Shown here: one piece after another, positions 1 through 8,351 of the stretch | Position numbering within the stretch: the stretch's first letter is position 1 | Layout of the letters: each line of letters opens with the position of its first letter | Assembly: GCF_001984215.1 (NCBI RefSeq) | Contig: NZ_CP019420.1 | Coordinates: 2,666,001-2,730,000 of the forward strand | Reading direction: 5' to 3' | DNA length: 64,000 nucleotides | DNA from: Mycobacterium sp. MS1601 | GTDB lineage: Bacteria > Actinomycetota > Actinomycetes > Mycobacteriales > Mycobacteriaceae | Made by a program: the position numbers and the translations under genes | Notes under the pieces: generated by a model | The model's database searches: none | What the model was told of the DNA's origin: nothing | What the model saw: only the letters and a program-made list of their open reading frames with translations

Positions 1-2
1 CC

Positions 3-140
3 TACTTCCCGTGGGATTCCTGGGATGACCCGTACGACGACATCCCGGAACAGTGGATGCACGACCTGGTCCACCCCGACGGCCGGGCCTTTCGCGCAAG
101 TGAGATCCAGACCATCCAGACACTGGCCAGAAGCGTCTGA
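3..140 (+). CDS. C-terminal end of an unidentified protein (cut by window start)
   Basis: An open frame enters from the left edge and stops at TGA 138-140, giving the last 45 residues of a protein. The tail is rich in Trp, Asp and Pro (PWDSWDDPYDDIPEQW near its start) and ends in a short helical segment ending LARSV. I do not recognise the family and the visible part is too short to assign a function. It is followed 68 nt later by the CitE-like gene on the same strand, so the two may share a transcript. Confidence 0.5.
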   Translation, partial: YFPWDSWDDPYDDIPEQWMHDLVHPDGRAFRASEIQTIQTLARSV

Positions 141-208
141 CACCACCGTTTCGTGAACACAATGAGCGCAACCTGGCGCCGGCACCGCCAGGTCAGGACG
201 ATGGACGC

Positions 209-1063
209 ATGAGCGTCGTTTCCCCGCCGAGAGCCGAACGTGTCCGCAAACCGCACTGGTCGTTGGCGCGGACATGGCTGCTGCAGCCAGGGCTTCCCGG
301 TGGCGATGAGGCGTTCGACACCGCGGTTGCCGGCAGCGCCGACGTAGTCGTGCTCGACATCGAAGACGGCCTGCCCGACAGCCAGAAAGCAGCTGGTCGC
401 CGATCGGTCGCCGGCTGGTTGGACGCCGGGCAGCAGGCGTGGGTGCGGATCAGCTGCGTGAGCACGCTGGATTGGGCGGCGGACCTGGACGCCGTGGCGG
501 ACCTACCGGGATTGTCCGGGGTGATGCTGGCCAAGGCCGAGTCCGCCGACGACATCGCCGCGACCACCGACCGGCTGCCTGCGGGGACGCCGGTGGTGGC
601 TCTCGTCGAGTCGGCCCTGGGGATCGAGTCGGCCCTCGACATCGCCCGGACGCCCGGGTGCTCACGGATCGCCTTCGGGGTCGGTGACTTCCGGCGTGAC
701 ACCGGGATGAGCGATGACCCGGCGGTCCTGGCTTACGCGCGTGCCAGGCTGGTGATCGCCAGCCGGGCTGCAGCGCTACCTGCTCCGATCGACGGCCCAA
801 CGTTGCGTACCGCGACCGAGCACCTGACCCGCGACACGGGGGTGGCCAAGGCTGCCGGGATGACCGGACGGCTGTGTCTGGAGCTCGCCCACACCGAGAC
901 AGTCAATTCACTGCTGAGCCCGTCGCCACTGGAGATCGACGAGGCACGTCGCACCCTCGCGCGGCTGGACGCACCCACCGGTGTCTACGACGGCAGCGTC
1001 GGTCCCACCCGGGCCCGCGCCGAAGCGGTACTCGACCTCGCAGCCAAGCTCGGCCTGGTCTGA
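209..1063 (+). CDS. CitE-like HpcH/HpaI-family lyase/aldolase
   Basis: The 284-residue protein has the length and motifs of the CitE branch of the HpcH/HpaI TIM-barrel family, whose members cleave or form C-C bonds of citryl-, malyl- or citramalyl-CoA type substrates using Mg2+. The N-terminal strand VVVLDIEDGLPD (about residues 46-57) carries the acidic pair typical of the metal site. VALVESALGIESA (about residues 130-142) holds the conserved Glu, followed by GVGDFRRDTG. The exact substrate cannot be read from sequence. It is probably related to the CoA-ligase/thiolase/oxidase operon that converges on it downstream. ATG 209 was chosen because nothing upstream in frame looks conserved. Confidence 0.8.
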   Translation: MSVVSPPRAERVRKPHWSLARTWLLQPGLPGGDEAFDTAVAGSADVVVLDIEDGLPDSQKAAGRRSVAGWLDAGQQAWVRISCVSTLDWAADLDAVADLPGLSGVMLAKAESADDIAATTDRLPAGTPVVALVESALGIESALDIARTPGCSRIAFGVGDFRRDTGMSDDPAVLAYARARLVIASRAAALPAPIDGPTLRTATEHLTRDTGVAKAAGMTGRLCLELAHTETVNSLLSPSPLEIDEARRTLARLDAPTGVYDGSVGPTRARAEAVLDLAAKLGLV

Positions 1064-1094
1064 CTGCGGAGCTGATCTCCTCGATCTGTAGTGA

Positions 1095-1406
1095 GAACGC
1101 ACCGACGGTTTCGACGCGCGCCTGTCGTCCGCGCCGGCGGTTCGCGGAAAAATCGAGGAATGGCCTGACATCGACCCGGAGGCGTGGGTAGCGCCGAATG
1201 CGGTGATCGCCGGTGACGTGACGATCTGTGCTGGAGCCAGTGTGTGGTTCAACGCGGTGATCCGCGCAGAGGAGGCGCCGATCTGGATCGGGCCCGGTAC
1301 CAGCGTCCAGGTCGGAGCGGTGCTGGACACCGAGGTCCACGCCCCGCTGCACATCGGAGCGGGAGTCGCCCTCGGCCACAACGCAACCTGCACGGATGCT
1401 GCGTGA
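1095..1406 (+). pseudogene. gamma-class carbonic anhydrase relic
   Basis: The frame reads into a left-handed beta-helix: WVAPNAVIAGDVTI, GASVWFNAVIRAEEAPIWIG, TSVQVGAVLDTE, then HIGAGVALGHNAT. This matches the first half of a gamma-carbonic-anhydrase/hexapeptide protein, which normally runs to about 170-180 residues. Here the frame stops at TGA 1404-1406, right where the second metal-site turns and the rest of the helix should follow. There is no good start upstream: TGA sits at 1092-1094 and the first in-frame start is GTG 1203, inside the helix. The remnant is squeezed between the CitE-like gene and the convergent oxidase gene. I read it as a truncated, non-functional copy. Confidence 0.6.
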
Positions 1407-1445
1407 CCTGTATCGCGCAGCCATGCAAGGGGCCGGCGGACCGGC

Positions 1446-2828
1446 TCAGCTGCCCAGCATCCCGTCGGGGCACAACAGGTGATGCGGATCCAAGGCCTCC
1501 TTCACGGCCCGGTGTACCTCCATGCCCACCGGGCCCAGTTCGCGTTGCAGCCAGCCGCGCTTGAGTCTGCCCACTCCGTGCTCACCGGTGATGGTGCCCC
1601 CCAAACGAAGCGCCGCCTCGGTGATCGCGTCGAAGGCGGACGTCGCCGCAGTCCTGCTGACCGGATCCGACTCGTCGAAGATCACCGTCGGATGCAGATT
1701 TCCGTCCCCGGCGTGTCCGAACACTCCGATGGTCAGGCCGGTGCGCCGGGCGATGGTCTCGATGTCGGCAATCAGATCGGTCACGGCGGTCACCGGAACG
1801 CATACGTCGTCGAGCAACCAGTCGCCCATCCGCTCCAGCGCAGGCAGTGCAAGCCGGCGTGCTTCGAGAAGCATGGCGCCCTCGGCGGCGTCGTCGGTGT
1901 CGACGATGTCCACCGCGCCCGCGGCGTTGCACAGTTCGGTGACGCGCTGCATATCACCGTGGTCACACTCCATCAGCAGCACCGCCGCCACTTCGGCGCC
2001 GAAGTCCATGTGCGCCATGGCATCTACGGCTTGGACGGTGGTGCGGTCCAAGATCTCGAGCATGCCGGGAATCACGCCCGCGCCGACGATGCCGGTGACA
2101 GCTGTGCCGGCGGCCACCAGTTCGGAGAACGTCGCGACCAGGGTGTGTGCGGGCCCGGGAACGGGTGCCAGCCGCAACGTGATCTCGGTGATGATTCCCA
2201 GGGTGCCCTCGGATCCGACGAACAACCGGGTCAGATCGTATCCGGCGACGCCCTTCACTGTCCGCCTGCCGGTCCGGAGCACCCGCCCGTCGGCCAGTAC
2301 CACTTCCAGTCCGATCACGAAATCAGCGGTGACTCCGTAACGCACACAACACATTCCACCAGCATTGGTGGCAACGTTGCCGCCGATGGTGCAGAACGCG
2401 ACGCTGCCGGGATCCGGCGGATAGAACAGGCCCGCGGCGGCGACGGCCGCGCGCAGATCAGCGGTGATCACGCCGGGCTGCACCACGGTCACGCGGTTGG
2501 CGGTGTCGATGTCGACTACCGAGTTCATCCGGTGCAGCGACAGCACCAGCGCTGCTGCGCTGGCATTGGCTGCACCGGACAGTCCGCTACCCGCACCGCG
2601 GGCGATGACGGGCACACCGTAGTCCGCGGCCAATCGCAGGCACGTGGACACCTCGGTGGTGCTGCGCGGAATCACCACCGCGGCCGGTAGATCGGCGTCG
2701 GTGAGTCGCGACTGGTCACGGGTGTAGGCGGCGGTGACGTCGGGGTCGGTCAGTACCGCACCGGACGGCAGCGCGGACGTGAGCGCCGAAATGCAGGCTT
2801 CGGTGCGGGTTTCGTGTGTTGTCGTCAT
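1446..2828 (-). CDS. GlcD-type FAD-linked 2-hydroxyacid oxidase/dehydrogenase
   Basis: The 460-residue protein matches the GlcD/D-lactate dehydrogenase (VAO/PCMH) family. The N-terminal FAD domain has VVIPRSTTEVS, then RGAGSGLSGAA (about residues 75-85, the pyrophosphate-binding loop) and GGNVATNAGGMCCVRYG. The C-terminal half is the FAD-oxidase C domain with GHAGDGNLHP and ITGEHGVGRLKRGWL. It should oxidise a D-2-hydroxyacid (glycolate, D-lactate, 2-hydroxyglutarate and similar) to the 2-oxoacid. It is the last gene of a three-gene operon. Its ATG overlaps the CoA-ligase stop as ATGA at 2825-2828, which fixes this start over longer in-frame alternatives. Confidence 0.85.
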   Translation of the reverse strand: MTTTHETRTEACISALTSALPSGAVLTDPDVTAAYTRDQSRLTDADLPAAVVIPRSTTEVSTCLRLAADYGVPVIARGAGSGLSGAANASAAALVLSLHRMNSVVDIDTANRVTVVQPGVITADLRAAVAAAGLFYPPDPGSVAFCTIGGNVATNAGGMCCVRYGVTADFVIGLEVVLADGRVLRTGRRTVKGVAGYDLTRLFVGSEGTLGIITEITLRLAPVPGPAHTLVATFSELVAAGTAVTGIVGAGVIPGMLEILDRTTVQAVDAMAHMDFGAEVAAVLLMECDHGDMQRVTELCNAAGAVDIVDTDDAAEGAMLLEARRLALPALERMGDWLLDDVCVPVTAVTDLIADIETIARRTGLTIGVFGHAGDGNLHPTVIFDESDPVSRTAATSAFDAITEAALRLGGTITGEHGVGRLKRGWLQRELGPVGMEVHRAVKEALDPHHLLCPDGMLGS

Positions 2829-4390
2829 GCGCGCTGCTCGAGCAGCATCGTCTTGATGGTGCGTTTGACGATTTTGCCGTAGCCCGATTTCGGAATCTCG
2901 TCCCAGACGTGTACCTGGCGCGGCAGCTTGTAGCGGGCGACGCGTTCGCCCAGCCAACCTGACAGTTCGTCGATGTCGATGGTCATGCCGGGTCCGGGAA
3001 CACAGATGGCGACACCGATCTCGCCCCACACCGGATCCGGCATGCCCAGCACCGCGCACTCCGACACCGACGGGTGCTGCAGCAGCTTCTCCTCGATGTC
3101 ACGCGGGTACACATTGGATCCGCCCGAGATGTACATATCGGAGGCGCGGCCGGTCACGTAGAGGAAACCGGTCTCATCGAGCAGTCCGAGGTCCCCGGTG
3201 CGAAACCACCCGTCCCGGAAGGCCTGTGCGTTGGCCGACGGATTGTCGAGATATCCCGCGCACACCGCCGGACCGGCCACGCAGATCTCGCCCTGAGTGC
3301 CCACCGGCAACTCGGTTCCGGCGTCGTCGCAGATCGCGATCTGGATTCCGGTGCGCGGAACTCCGCAGGTGCCGATCTCGACTCCGGCCGGCGACGGGTG
3401 ATCATGCAGCCGTGGCGGGAGCACGGTGATGTTGCCGGTGACCTCGCCCAACCCGTAGTACTGCACCAGCACATCCCCGAGGACCTCACGCGCGTGGCGC
3501 TGGTCCGTCGCATACATGGGCGCTCCGGCGTAGATGACATAACGCAATGACGAGTGGTCGTACTTCGCGGCTGCCGGGTGTTCGGCGAGCAGTTTCAGAA
3601 TGGTCGGAACCGTGAACATGTTGGTGACGCCTTCGCGCTCCACCAGTTCCCAGATCTCGTCGGCGTCCATTTTCGAAGACGTGGTCAGCACCGATCGCGC
3701 GCCGGTGGCCACCTGTGGCAGCAGGTGGATGCCCGCGCCGTGCGACAGCGGGGCGACCACCAGCGACACGTCGGCCTCTGTGGTGGCAGGCATCAGATCG
3801 CACAGGTGGTTGGTGACTACGAAACCCATCTGATCATGGGTCAGGACAGCGGCTTTCGGGGTGCCGCTGGTTCCGGAGGTGAAGAAGTACCAGGCGTGGT
3901 CGCCGACGTAGACCGCGGCATTGGTGGTGCCGCCGGTGTTGGATTGCGCGGCGACGGAATCGGGCTGGTGCGCAGGGGCGTTGAGCCACAGAGTGCCGGC
4001 GGGAAGATCCACGTCGCCCGTCACAGCGCCAGCGTGATCGGCGAAATCCGCGTCGCAGACCATCGCGACCGGCCGGCAGGTGCGGGCGATTCCAGCCACG
4101 TCGGCCGGTGTGAGTCGGACGTTGGTGGGTGCGATGACCGCGCCCACGCGCCAGATGGCGAACAGAGTCTGGACGTACTCGGGGTGGTTGCATCCGTGAA
4201 TCAGGACACAGTCGCCCTTTCCCACGCCGCGTTCGGACAACGTGCGGGCCAATGCGCTGACTCGTTGATCGAGTTCGCGCCAGGTCCACCGGGTTTCGCC
4301 GTGCACCAGCGCGACGTGCTCGGGCAGACGCCGCGCCGTCTGGGTCAGGAACTGGGCGAGATTGACGGCACGGAGCCGGTCTTCGGTCAT
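2825..4390 (-). CDS. acyl-CoA ligase (AMP-forming, FadD-like)
   Basis: This 521-residue member of the ANL superfamily activates a carboxylic acid to its CoA thioester with ATP. The P-loop-like motif FFTSGTSGTPKAAVLTH lies near residue 170. The YGLGE motif, GWFRTGDLG and the C-terminal PKSGYGKIVKRT stretch, whose Lys completes adenylation, are all present, so the enzyme looks intact. Its ATG overlaps the thiolase stop (ATGA at 4387-4390), and the downstream oxidase overlaps its own stop, so translation is coupled along thiolase > ligase > oxidase. The substrate is unknown. The context of a hydroxyacid oxidase, thiolase and CitE-like lyase suggests a short or functionalised organic acid rather than a long fatty acid. 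Confidence 0.85.
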   Translation of the reverse strand: MTEDRLRAVNLAQFLTQTARRLPEHVALVHGETRWTWRELDQRVSALARTLSERGVGKGDCVLIHGCNHPEYVQTLFAIWRVGAVIAPTNVRLTPADVAGIARTCRPVAMVCDADFADHAGAVTGDVDLPAGTLWLNAPAHQPDSVAAQSNTGGTTNAAVYVGDHAWYFFTSGTSGTPKAAVLTHDQMGFVVTNHLCDLMPATTEADVSLVVAPLSHGAGIHLLPQVATGARSVLTTSSKMDADEIWELVEREGVTNMFTVPTILKLLAEHPAAAKYDHSSLRYVIYAGAPMYATDQRHAREVLGDVLVQYYGLGEVTGNITVLPPRLHDHPSPAGVEIGTCGVPRTGIQIAICDDAGTELPVGTQGEICVAGPAVCAGYLDNPSANAQAFRDGWFRTGDLGLLDETGFLYVTGRASDMYISGGSNVYPRDIEEKLLQHPSVSECAVLGMPDPVWGEIGVAICVPGPGMTIDIDELSGWLGERVARYKLPRQVHVWDEIPKSGYGKIVKRTIKTMLLEQRA

Positions 4391-5565
4391 CGGTTGCTCT
4401 CCAGGACGGTTGCGTAGTTGGCGACGGCGGCACCGCCCATGTTGAACACGGCCGCGCGGGAGGCTGTCGACAGCTGCATGTCGGCGGCTTCGCCGACCAG
4501 CTGGCGAGCAGCCAGCACATGCTGGGACACTCCGGTGGCACCAACCGGGTGTCCCTTGGCCTTGAGGCCACCCGAAACGTTGACCGGAATCCTGCCGTCG
4601 CGTTCGGTGAGGCCTTCCTCCACCACGGTGGCGCCCTTACCCTGCTCGGCGAGCCCGAATGCCTCGTACTGCATCAGTTCGGCCTGCGTGAAGCAGTCAT
4701 GCGTTTCGATCAGGTCCAGGTCCGACAAGGTAACGCCGGCCTCGGCCAGCGCTCCGGCGAAGGCGTTGCGAGCCCCGTCGAAGAACAACGGGTCACGGCG
4801 ACGGGCCATCGGCAGCGGTTCTGCGGCCTGCGCCCGCCCTGCGATGCGAACCGAGCGGCGCGCTGACCGTGCGACGTCGGGGTTGGCGATCACCAGGGCC
4901 GCCGCGCCATCGGAGACCATGGAACAGTCGGTGCGCAGCAGAGGGCCCGCGACAACCGGATTGCGGTCCGAAGCCGTCGAACAGAATTCGAAGCCGAGGT
5001 CCTTCTGCATGTGCGCCCACGGGTTGGCCACTCCGTTGCGGTGGTTCTTGGCGCTGATCCGCGCCAGCGCGTCATGGTGCTCGCCGAAGCGGGCGGCGTA
5101 GTCGGTGGCCAGTTGGCCGAACACACCGGCGAAACTGCCTGCGCCGGATTCGGTGCGCCGATGGGCGGCACCCAGCAGGACGTCGTTGACGGTGCCGGCG
5201 TCGGCGTGCGTCATCTTCTCCGCGCCGATCACCAGGGCGGTGCGTCCGCGTCGGGATTCGATGAGATCCAGTGCGCCGAAGACTGCGGCACTTCCTGTGG
5301 CGCACGCATTTTCCAGACGGACCGCGGGGATGCGGGCAAGTTCGGGGTGGCCGACGCCCACCAGCGCCGCTTCGAAGCTCTGGCGGGAGAAGCCGTTGTT
5401 GAAGACGCCGACGTAGATGGCGTCGATGTCGGACGCACTGAGTCCGGCGTCGGCCACGGCCGCCAGCGCCACTTCGGCCATCAGCGACTCGACGTCGGGG
5501 TGATGTTCGAGCTTGCCGAACTTGGTGTGGGACCAGCCGATAAGCCGGGGGGTGTCCGCGATCAT
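4387..5565 (-). CDS. thiolase-family acyl-CoA acetyltransferase
   Basis: The 392-residue protein has the nucleophile Cys in ENACATGSAAV (about residue 87), THDCFTQAELMQYE and the C-terminal catalytic motif GGLKAKGHPVGATGVSQ (about residue 335), which contains the conserved His. This matches the SCP-x/unclassified thiolase subgroup common in mycobacterial side-chain and organic-acid degradation. It would release acetyl- or propionyl-CoA from a 3-ketoacyl-CoA. I did not see the second Cys motif of classical degradative thiolases. It is the first gene of the minus-strand operon, starting at ATG 5563-5565, and is transcribed divergently from the PucR-type regulator. Confidence 0.85.
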   Translation of the reverse strand: MIADTPRLIGWSHTKFGKLEHHPDVESLMAEVALAAVADAGLSASDIDAIYVGVFNNGFSRQSFEAALVGVGHPELARIPAVRLENACATGSAAVFGALDLIESRRGRTALVIGAEKMTHADAGTVNDVLLGAAHRRTESGAGSFAGVFGQLATDYAARFGEHHDALARISAKNHRNGVANPWAHMQKDLGFEFCSTASDRNPVVAGPLLRTDCSMVSDGAAALVIANPDVARSARRSVRIAGRAQAAEPLPMARRRDPLFFDGARNAFAGALAEAGVTLSDLDLIETHDCFTQAELMQYEAFGLAEQGKGATVVEEGLTERDGRIPVNVSGGLKAKGHPVGATGVSQHVLAARQLVGEAADMQLSTASRAAVFNMGGAAVANYATVLESNR

Positions 5566-5590
5566 GCCATCAGTCTCCGGGTGGGGGTGT

Positions 5591-5642
5591 GACGCACACC
5601 ACCGACTACAGTCGGACAGAACTCGGACGCATTTCGACAAAG
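5591..5642. promoter_or_regulatory. divergent promoter region with two motifs repeated before the symporter gene
   Basis: Two motifs sit between the divergent thiolase and pucR-like genes. GTCGGTGGTGTGCGTC lies on the minus strand at 5591-5606. CGCATTTCGACAAAG lies on the plus strand at 5628-5642 and is followed by GAG. Both recur at 6865-6927 in front of the MFS gene. The core TTTCGACAAA is nearly palindromic. They are candidate operators for the PucR-type regulator encoded next door. Confidence 0.55.
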
Positions 5643-5669
5643 CGAGAAAGGGCCAGGACAACGGCGACG

Positions 5670-6860
5670 ATGAGCGATCGCGGTAGACGCGAGCTCGAAC
5701 AACTTGTGGATGACCTGGCCGATCGACTGCAGCGGTCTGTCGTCGTGGACGACCCGACCATCCGGCTGATCTACTCGAGCAGGCATTTCGGCGATGAGGA
5801 CCAACAGCGCATCCGCGCGGTGCTCCAGCACGACGTGGGTGGCGCGGCGACCGCGCACATCCTGGGTTGTGGTGTCGAGGGCTGGTCTGCTCCCGGCCCC
5901 ATCCCCGCCCGTGACGATCTGGGAATGGCACGTCGGTGGTGTGGGCCCCTGCGTTGGCGCGGCCTGTTCCTCGGTGTGCTGATGGTCATCGATGCCCAGG
6001 CAACCTTGACCGGCCAGGACATGATCTACATTGCCGATTGCTGCGCCGACATCGCTGCACTGCTCTACCGGGAAGCGGCACCCGGTGGCGGATTGCGCGA
6101 CGCCGCGGTGGCGGACGCCGTATCCGATGACGCGTCACGCCGGACCCGCGGTGTCGCGGTACTACGCGATGACGACACGTTCCGCGACAGTGGTGCGTGC
6201 ACCGTATCGACGGTGCGGGTGCTCGGTGCCGTCGACACGATCCGAGTCGAAGCGGTGTTGCGTTCGGTGCTCGACATCCTCTCGAGGGTGCGCACGGCGA
6301 CAGTGGCCTACGCGGTGCACGGCGCACATGCCACCGTGGTCCAGATGGGCTCCTCGGCTGACGCCGCGAGCACCCAGGCGCTGGCCGCGGCAGTGTGTGA
6401 ACGCACCGCCACCACGGTGGGTTCGCGCACGGTATGCGGGATCGGCGGACCGCGACATGATCTGGGTGAAGCGTGGAAAGCCATGCGTGACAGTGAGATC
6501 GCAATCGAAGCGGCGACAAGGGTGCTTAGTCTGGGTGACGTCTGCCGGCACGAGGAGTTGGGCCCCTACACGATCCTGATGCGGTTGCCCACAGCGGAGT
6601 TGACGGCCGAGCTGTTGCCCGCGCCGCTGGTCGCCCTGTTGGCGGCGGATTCCGGGGGTGCGCTGACGCAGACCTTGGCGGCCTACCTCGAGCATGCGGG
6701 CAACAGTCCGCGAACGGCGCAGGCGTTGCACATCCACCGAACCTCGCTCTACTACCGCCTGGGGCGCATCCGCGAACTCACCGGCGTCGACCTCGACGAC
6801 GGCAGGACCCGCCTGAGCTTGCAGTTGGGCCTCGCGGTGCTTCCGCTGCTGGGGGCGTGA
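5670..6860 (+). CDS. PucR/CdaR-type transcriptional regulator
   Basis: The 396-residue protein has an N-terminal sensory region of about 300 residues without a recognisable enzyme signature. It ends in a PucR-type C-terminal helix-turn-helix: TLAAYLEHAGNSPRTAQALH followed by IHRTSLYYRLGRIRELTGV and a terminal LQLGLAVL. That C-terminus is typical of regulators of purine, sugar-acid and organic-acid catabolism, which usually activate their own cluster. ATG 5670 is preferred over an in-frame GTG 81 nt upstream, because the longer start would lie inside the repeated promoter motif. The gene lies between the two regions it probably controls: the divergent thiolase operon and the downstream symporter operon. 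Confidence 0.8.
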   Translation: MSDRGRRELEQLVDDLADRLQRSVVVDDPTIRLIYSSRHFGDEDQQRIRAVLQHDVGGAATAHILGCGVEGWSAPGPIPARDDLGMARRWCGPLRWRGLFLGVLMVIDAQATLTGQDMIYIADCCADIAALLYREAAPGGGLRDAAVADAVSDDASRRTRGVAVLRDDDTFRDSGACTVSTVRVLGAVDTIRVEAVLRSVLDILSRVRTATVAYAVHGAHATVVQMGSSADAASTQALAAAVCERTATTVGSRTVCGIGGPRHDLGEAWKAMRDSEIAIEAATRVLSLGDVCRHEELGPYTILMRLPTAELTAELLPAPLVALLAADSGGALTQTLAAYLEHAGNSPRTAQALHIHRTSLYYRLGRIRELTGVDLDDGRTRLSLQLGLAVLPLLGA

Positions 6861-6864
6861 CGAG

Positions 6865-6927
6865 CGCATTTCGACAAAGTGAGGATTTCGTGGCCGGCAA
6901 TCCCTCTCGACGTTGGTGGTGTGCGTC
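6865..6927 (+). promoter_or_regulatory. candidate operator pair before the symporter operon
   Basis: CGCATTTCGACAAAG (6865-6879, followed by T then GAG) and GTTGGTGGTGTGCGTC (6912-6927) repeat the two motifs of the divergent thiolase/pucR region. The gap is 32 nt here against 21 nt there, a difference of about one helical turn. The block starts only 5 nt after the pucR-like stop codon and lies 80 nt upstream of the symporter ATG. Confidence 0.55.
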
Positions 6928-7007
6928 GTCACAGCGGCCCGATACTCGCTGTGCTCGCCGTCACACACTCTGACCGGCGATTCACTCCACAAAGAACGAA
7001 GGCACGG

Positions 7008-8351
7008 ATGAGCCCAACCGCCCATGGTTCGACGCAGGCCCGCAAAGTCGTTGCGGCCAGCCTGCTCGGCAACACCATCGAGTACTACGAATTCTTCATC
7101 TACGGGCTCAGCGCCTCGTTGATCTTCAACAAGCTGTTCTTTCCCTCGTTCGATCCGGTGGTCGGAACCCTGTTGTCGCTCACCACTTTTGCGCTTGCCT
7201 TCGTCGCGCGACCCATTGGCGGTTGGGCGGCAGGTCATTTCGGTGACCGCATCGGCAGGCGGGCCATGTTGGTCCTGACTCTGTCGGGCATGGGGGTGGC
7301 GACCACGCTGATCGGGCTCCTACCCACCTACGAGACCATTGGCGTTGCCGCCCCGATCCTGTTGTCGGTACTGCGGTTCGCGCAGGGCTTCTCGCTCGGT
7401 GGTGAGGCCAGCGGCGGGTTCCTGATGGCGCTCGAGCACGCCCGCGGCGGCAAACGTGGCCTGTTCACCGGCATCGTGGGCACCGGGAACGTCTGTGGTC
7501 TGTTGCTGGCCAACGGCGTGTTCCTCGCGATAACGCAACTGCCGGAAGCCGCCCTGATGTCGTGGGGTTGGCGCATTCCGTTCCTGCTGTCGGGGTTGCT
7601 GGTGATGGTCGCCCTGTACATCCGGTTGCAGCTCGAAGAAAGTCCGGTGTTCGAGGCGGCGCAGCGCACCGGGACCGTCAGCGCCAGCCCGTCGGCGGAA
7701 CTGTTCCGGCACCACTGGAGACGGGTCATCGGCGTGGCGTTGGCCAACATGCCCACCAACGTCATCTTCTACTTCGGTTCAGTGTTCTCTCTGACCTATG
7801 CGGTGCAGCAAGGTGCAAGCCGGTCGATGGTGTTGACCTCGATCATGGTGACGTGCGCGGTGCTCATCGTCGCGATGCCGTACTTCGGTGCACTCGGGGA
7901 TCGGGTGGACCGCAAGAAGATCCTCCTGGTGGGCATCGCCTTGATGGCGGTGGTACCTTTCGTGTTCTTCCCGCTGCTCAACACGGGTCACCCAGCCCTG
8001 GTGCTGCTCGGTTTCCTGTTGCTGTTCGCGGGATTCGCCGCCAACTACGGCGCATTGAACGCCTTCCTGCCGCACCAGTTCCCGGCCCGGCTGCGGTACT
8101 CCGGTGTGGCCATCGGCACCAACCTCGGCGGTGTCTTCGGAGGGGCATTGGCTCCCATCATCGCCACCGCACTGCTGGGAAGGTACGGCAGCTGGGTGCC
8201 CATCGCGGTCTACCTGTTGGTCATCATGATCGCGGCAGCGATCGCCACGGCGCTGCTGAACGAGCGCACGGACGCCCTGGACGACGCCGCGATCTATGAG
8301 GAGCCGCCCACCGACGGGGATGTCCAGACCAGCCAGCCGGCCACCGCATGA
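7008..8351 (+). CDS. MHS-family metabolite:H+ symporter (MFS)
   Basis: The 447-residue protein has about 12 hydrophobic segments. The family signatures are NTIEYYEFFIYG at the N-terminus, GHFGDRIGRRAML between TM2 and TM3, and RFAQGFSLGGEASGG in TM4. These place it in the MHS branch (ShiA, KgtP, ProP, CitA) of proton-coupled uptake systems for organic acids and compatible solutes. The start at ATG 7008 has GAAGG 5 nt upstream; an in-frame GTG at 6879 overlaps the repeated promoter motif and is less likely. It overlaps the downstream dehydrogenase by ATGA. It is the likely importer for the substrate handled by the neighbouring lyase, ligase, thiolase and oxidase. Confidence 0.85.
   Translation: MSPTAHGSTQARKVVAASLLGNTIEYYEFFIYGLSASLIFNKLFFPSFDPVVGTLLSLTTFALAFVARPIGGWAAGHFGDRIGRRAMLVLTLSGMGVATTLIGLLPTYETIGVAAPILLSVLRFAQGFSLGGEASGGFLMALEHARGGKRGLFTGIVGTGNVCGLLLANGVFLAITQLPEAALMSWGWRIPFLLSGLLVMVALYIRLQLEESPVFEAAQRTGTVSASPSAELFRHHWRRVIGVALANMPTNVIFYFGSVFSLTYAVQQGASRSMVLTSIMVTCAVLIVAMPYFGALGDRVDRKKILLVGIALMAVVPFVFFPLLNTGHPALVLLGFLLLFAGFAANYGALNAFLPHQFPARLRYSGVAIGTNLGGVFGGALAPIIATALLGRYGSWVPIAVYLLVIMIAAAIATALLNERTDALDDAAIYEEPPTDGDVQTSQPATA

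Noticed and set aside
1479..2690. 403-codon open frame antisense to the FAD oxidase
   Set aside because: Residue use is atypical (His, Gly, Gln rich) and the minus strand encodes an intact enzyme.
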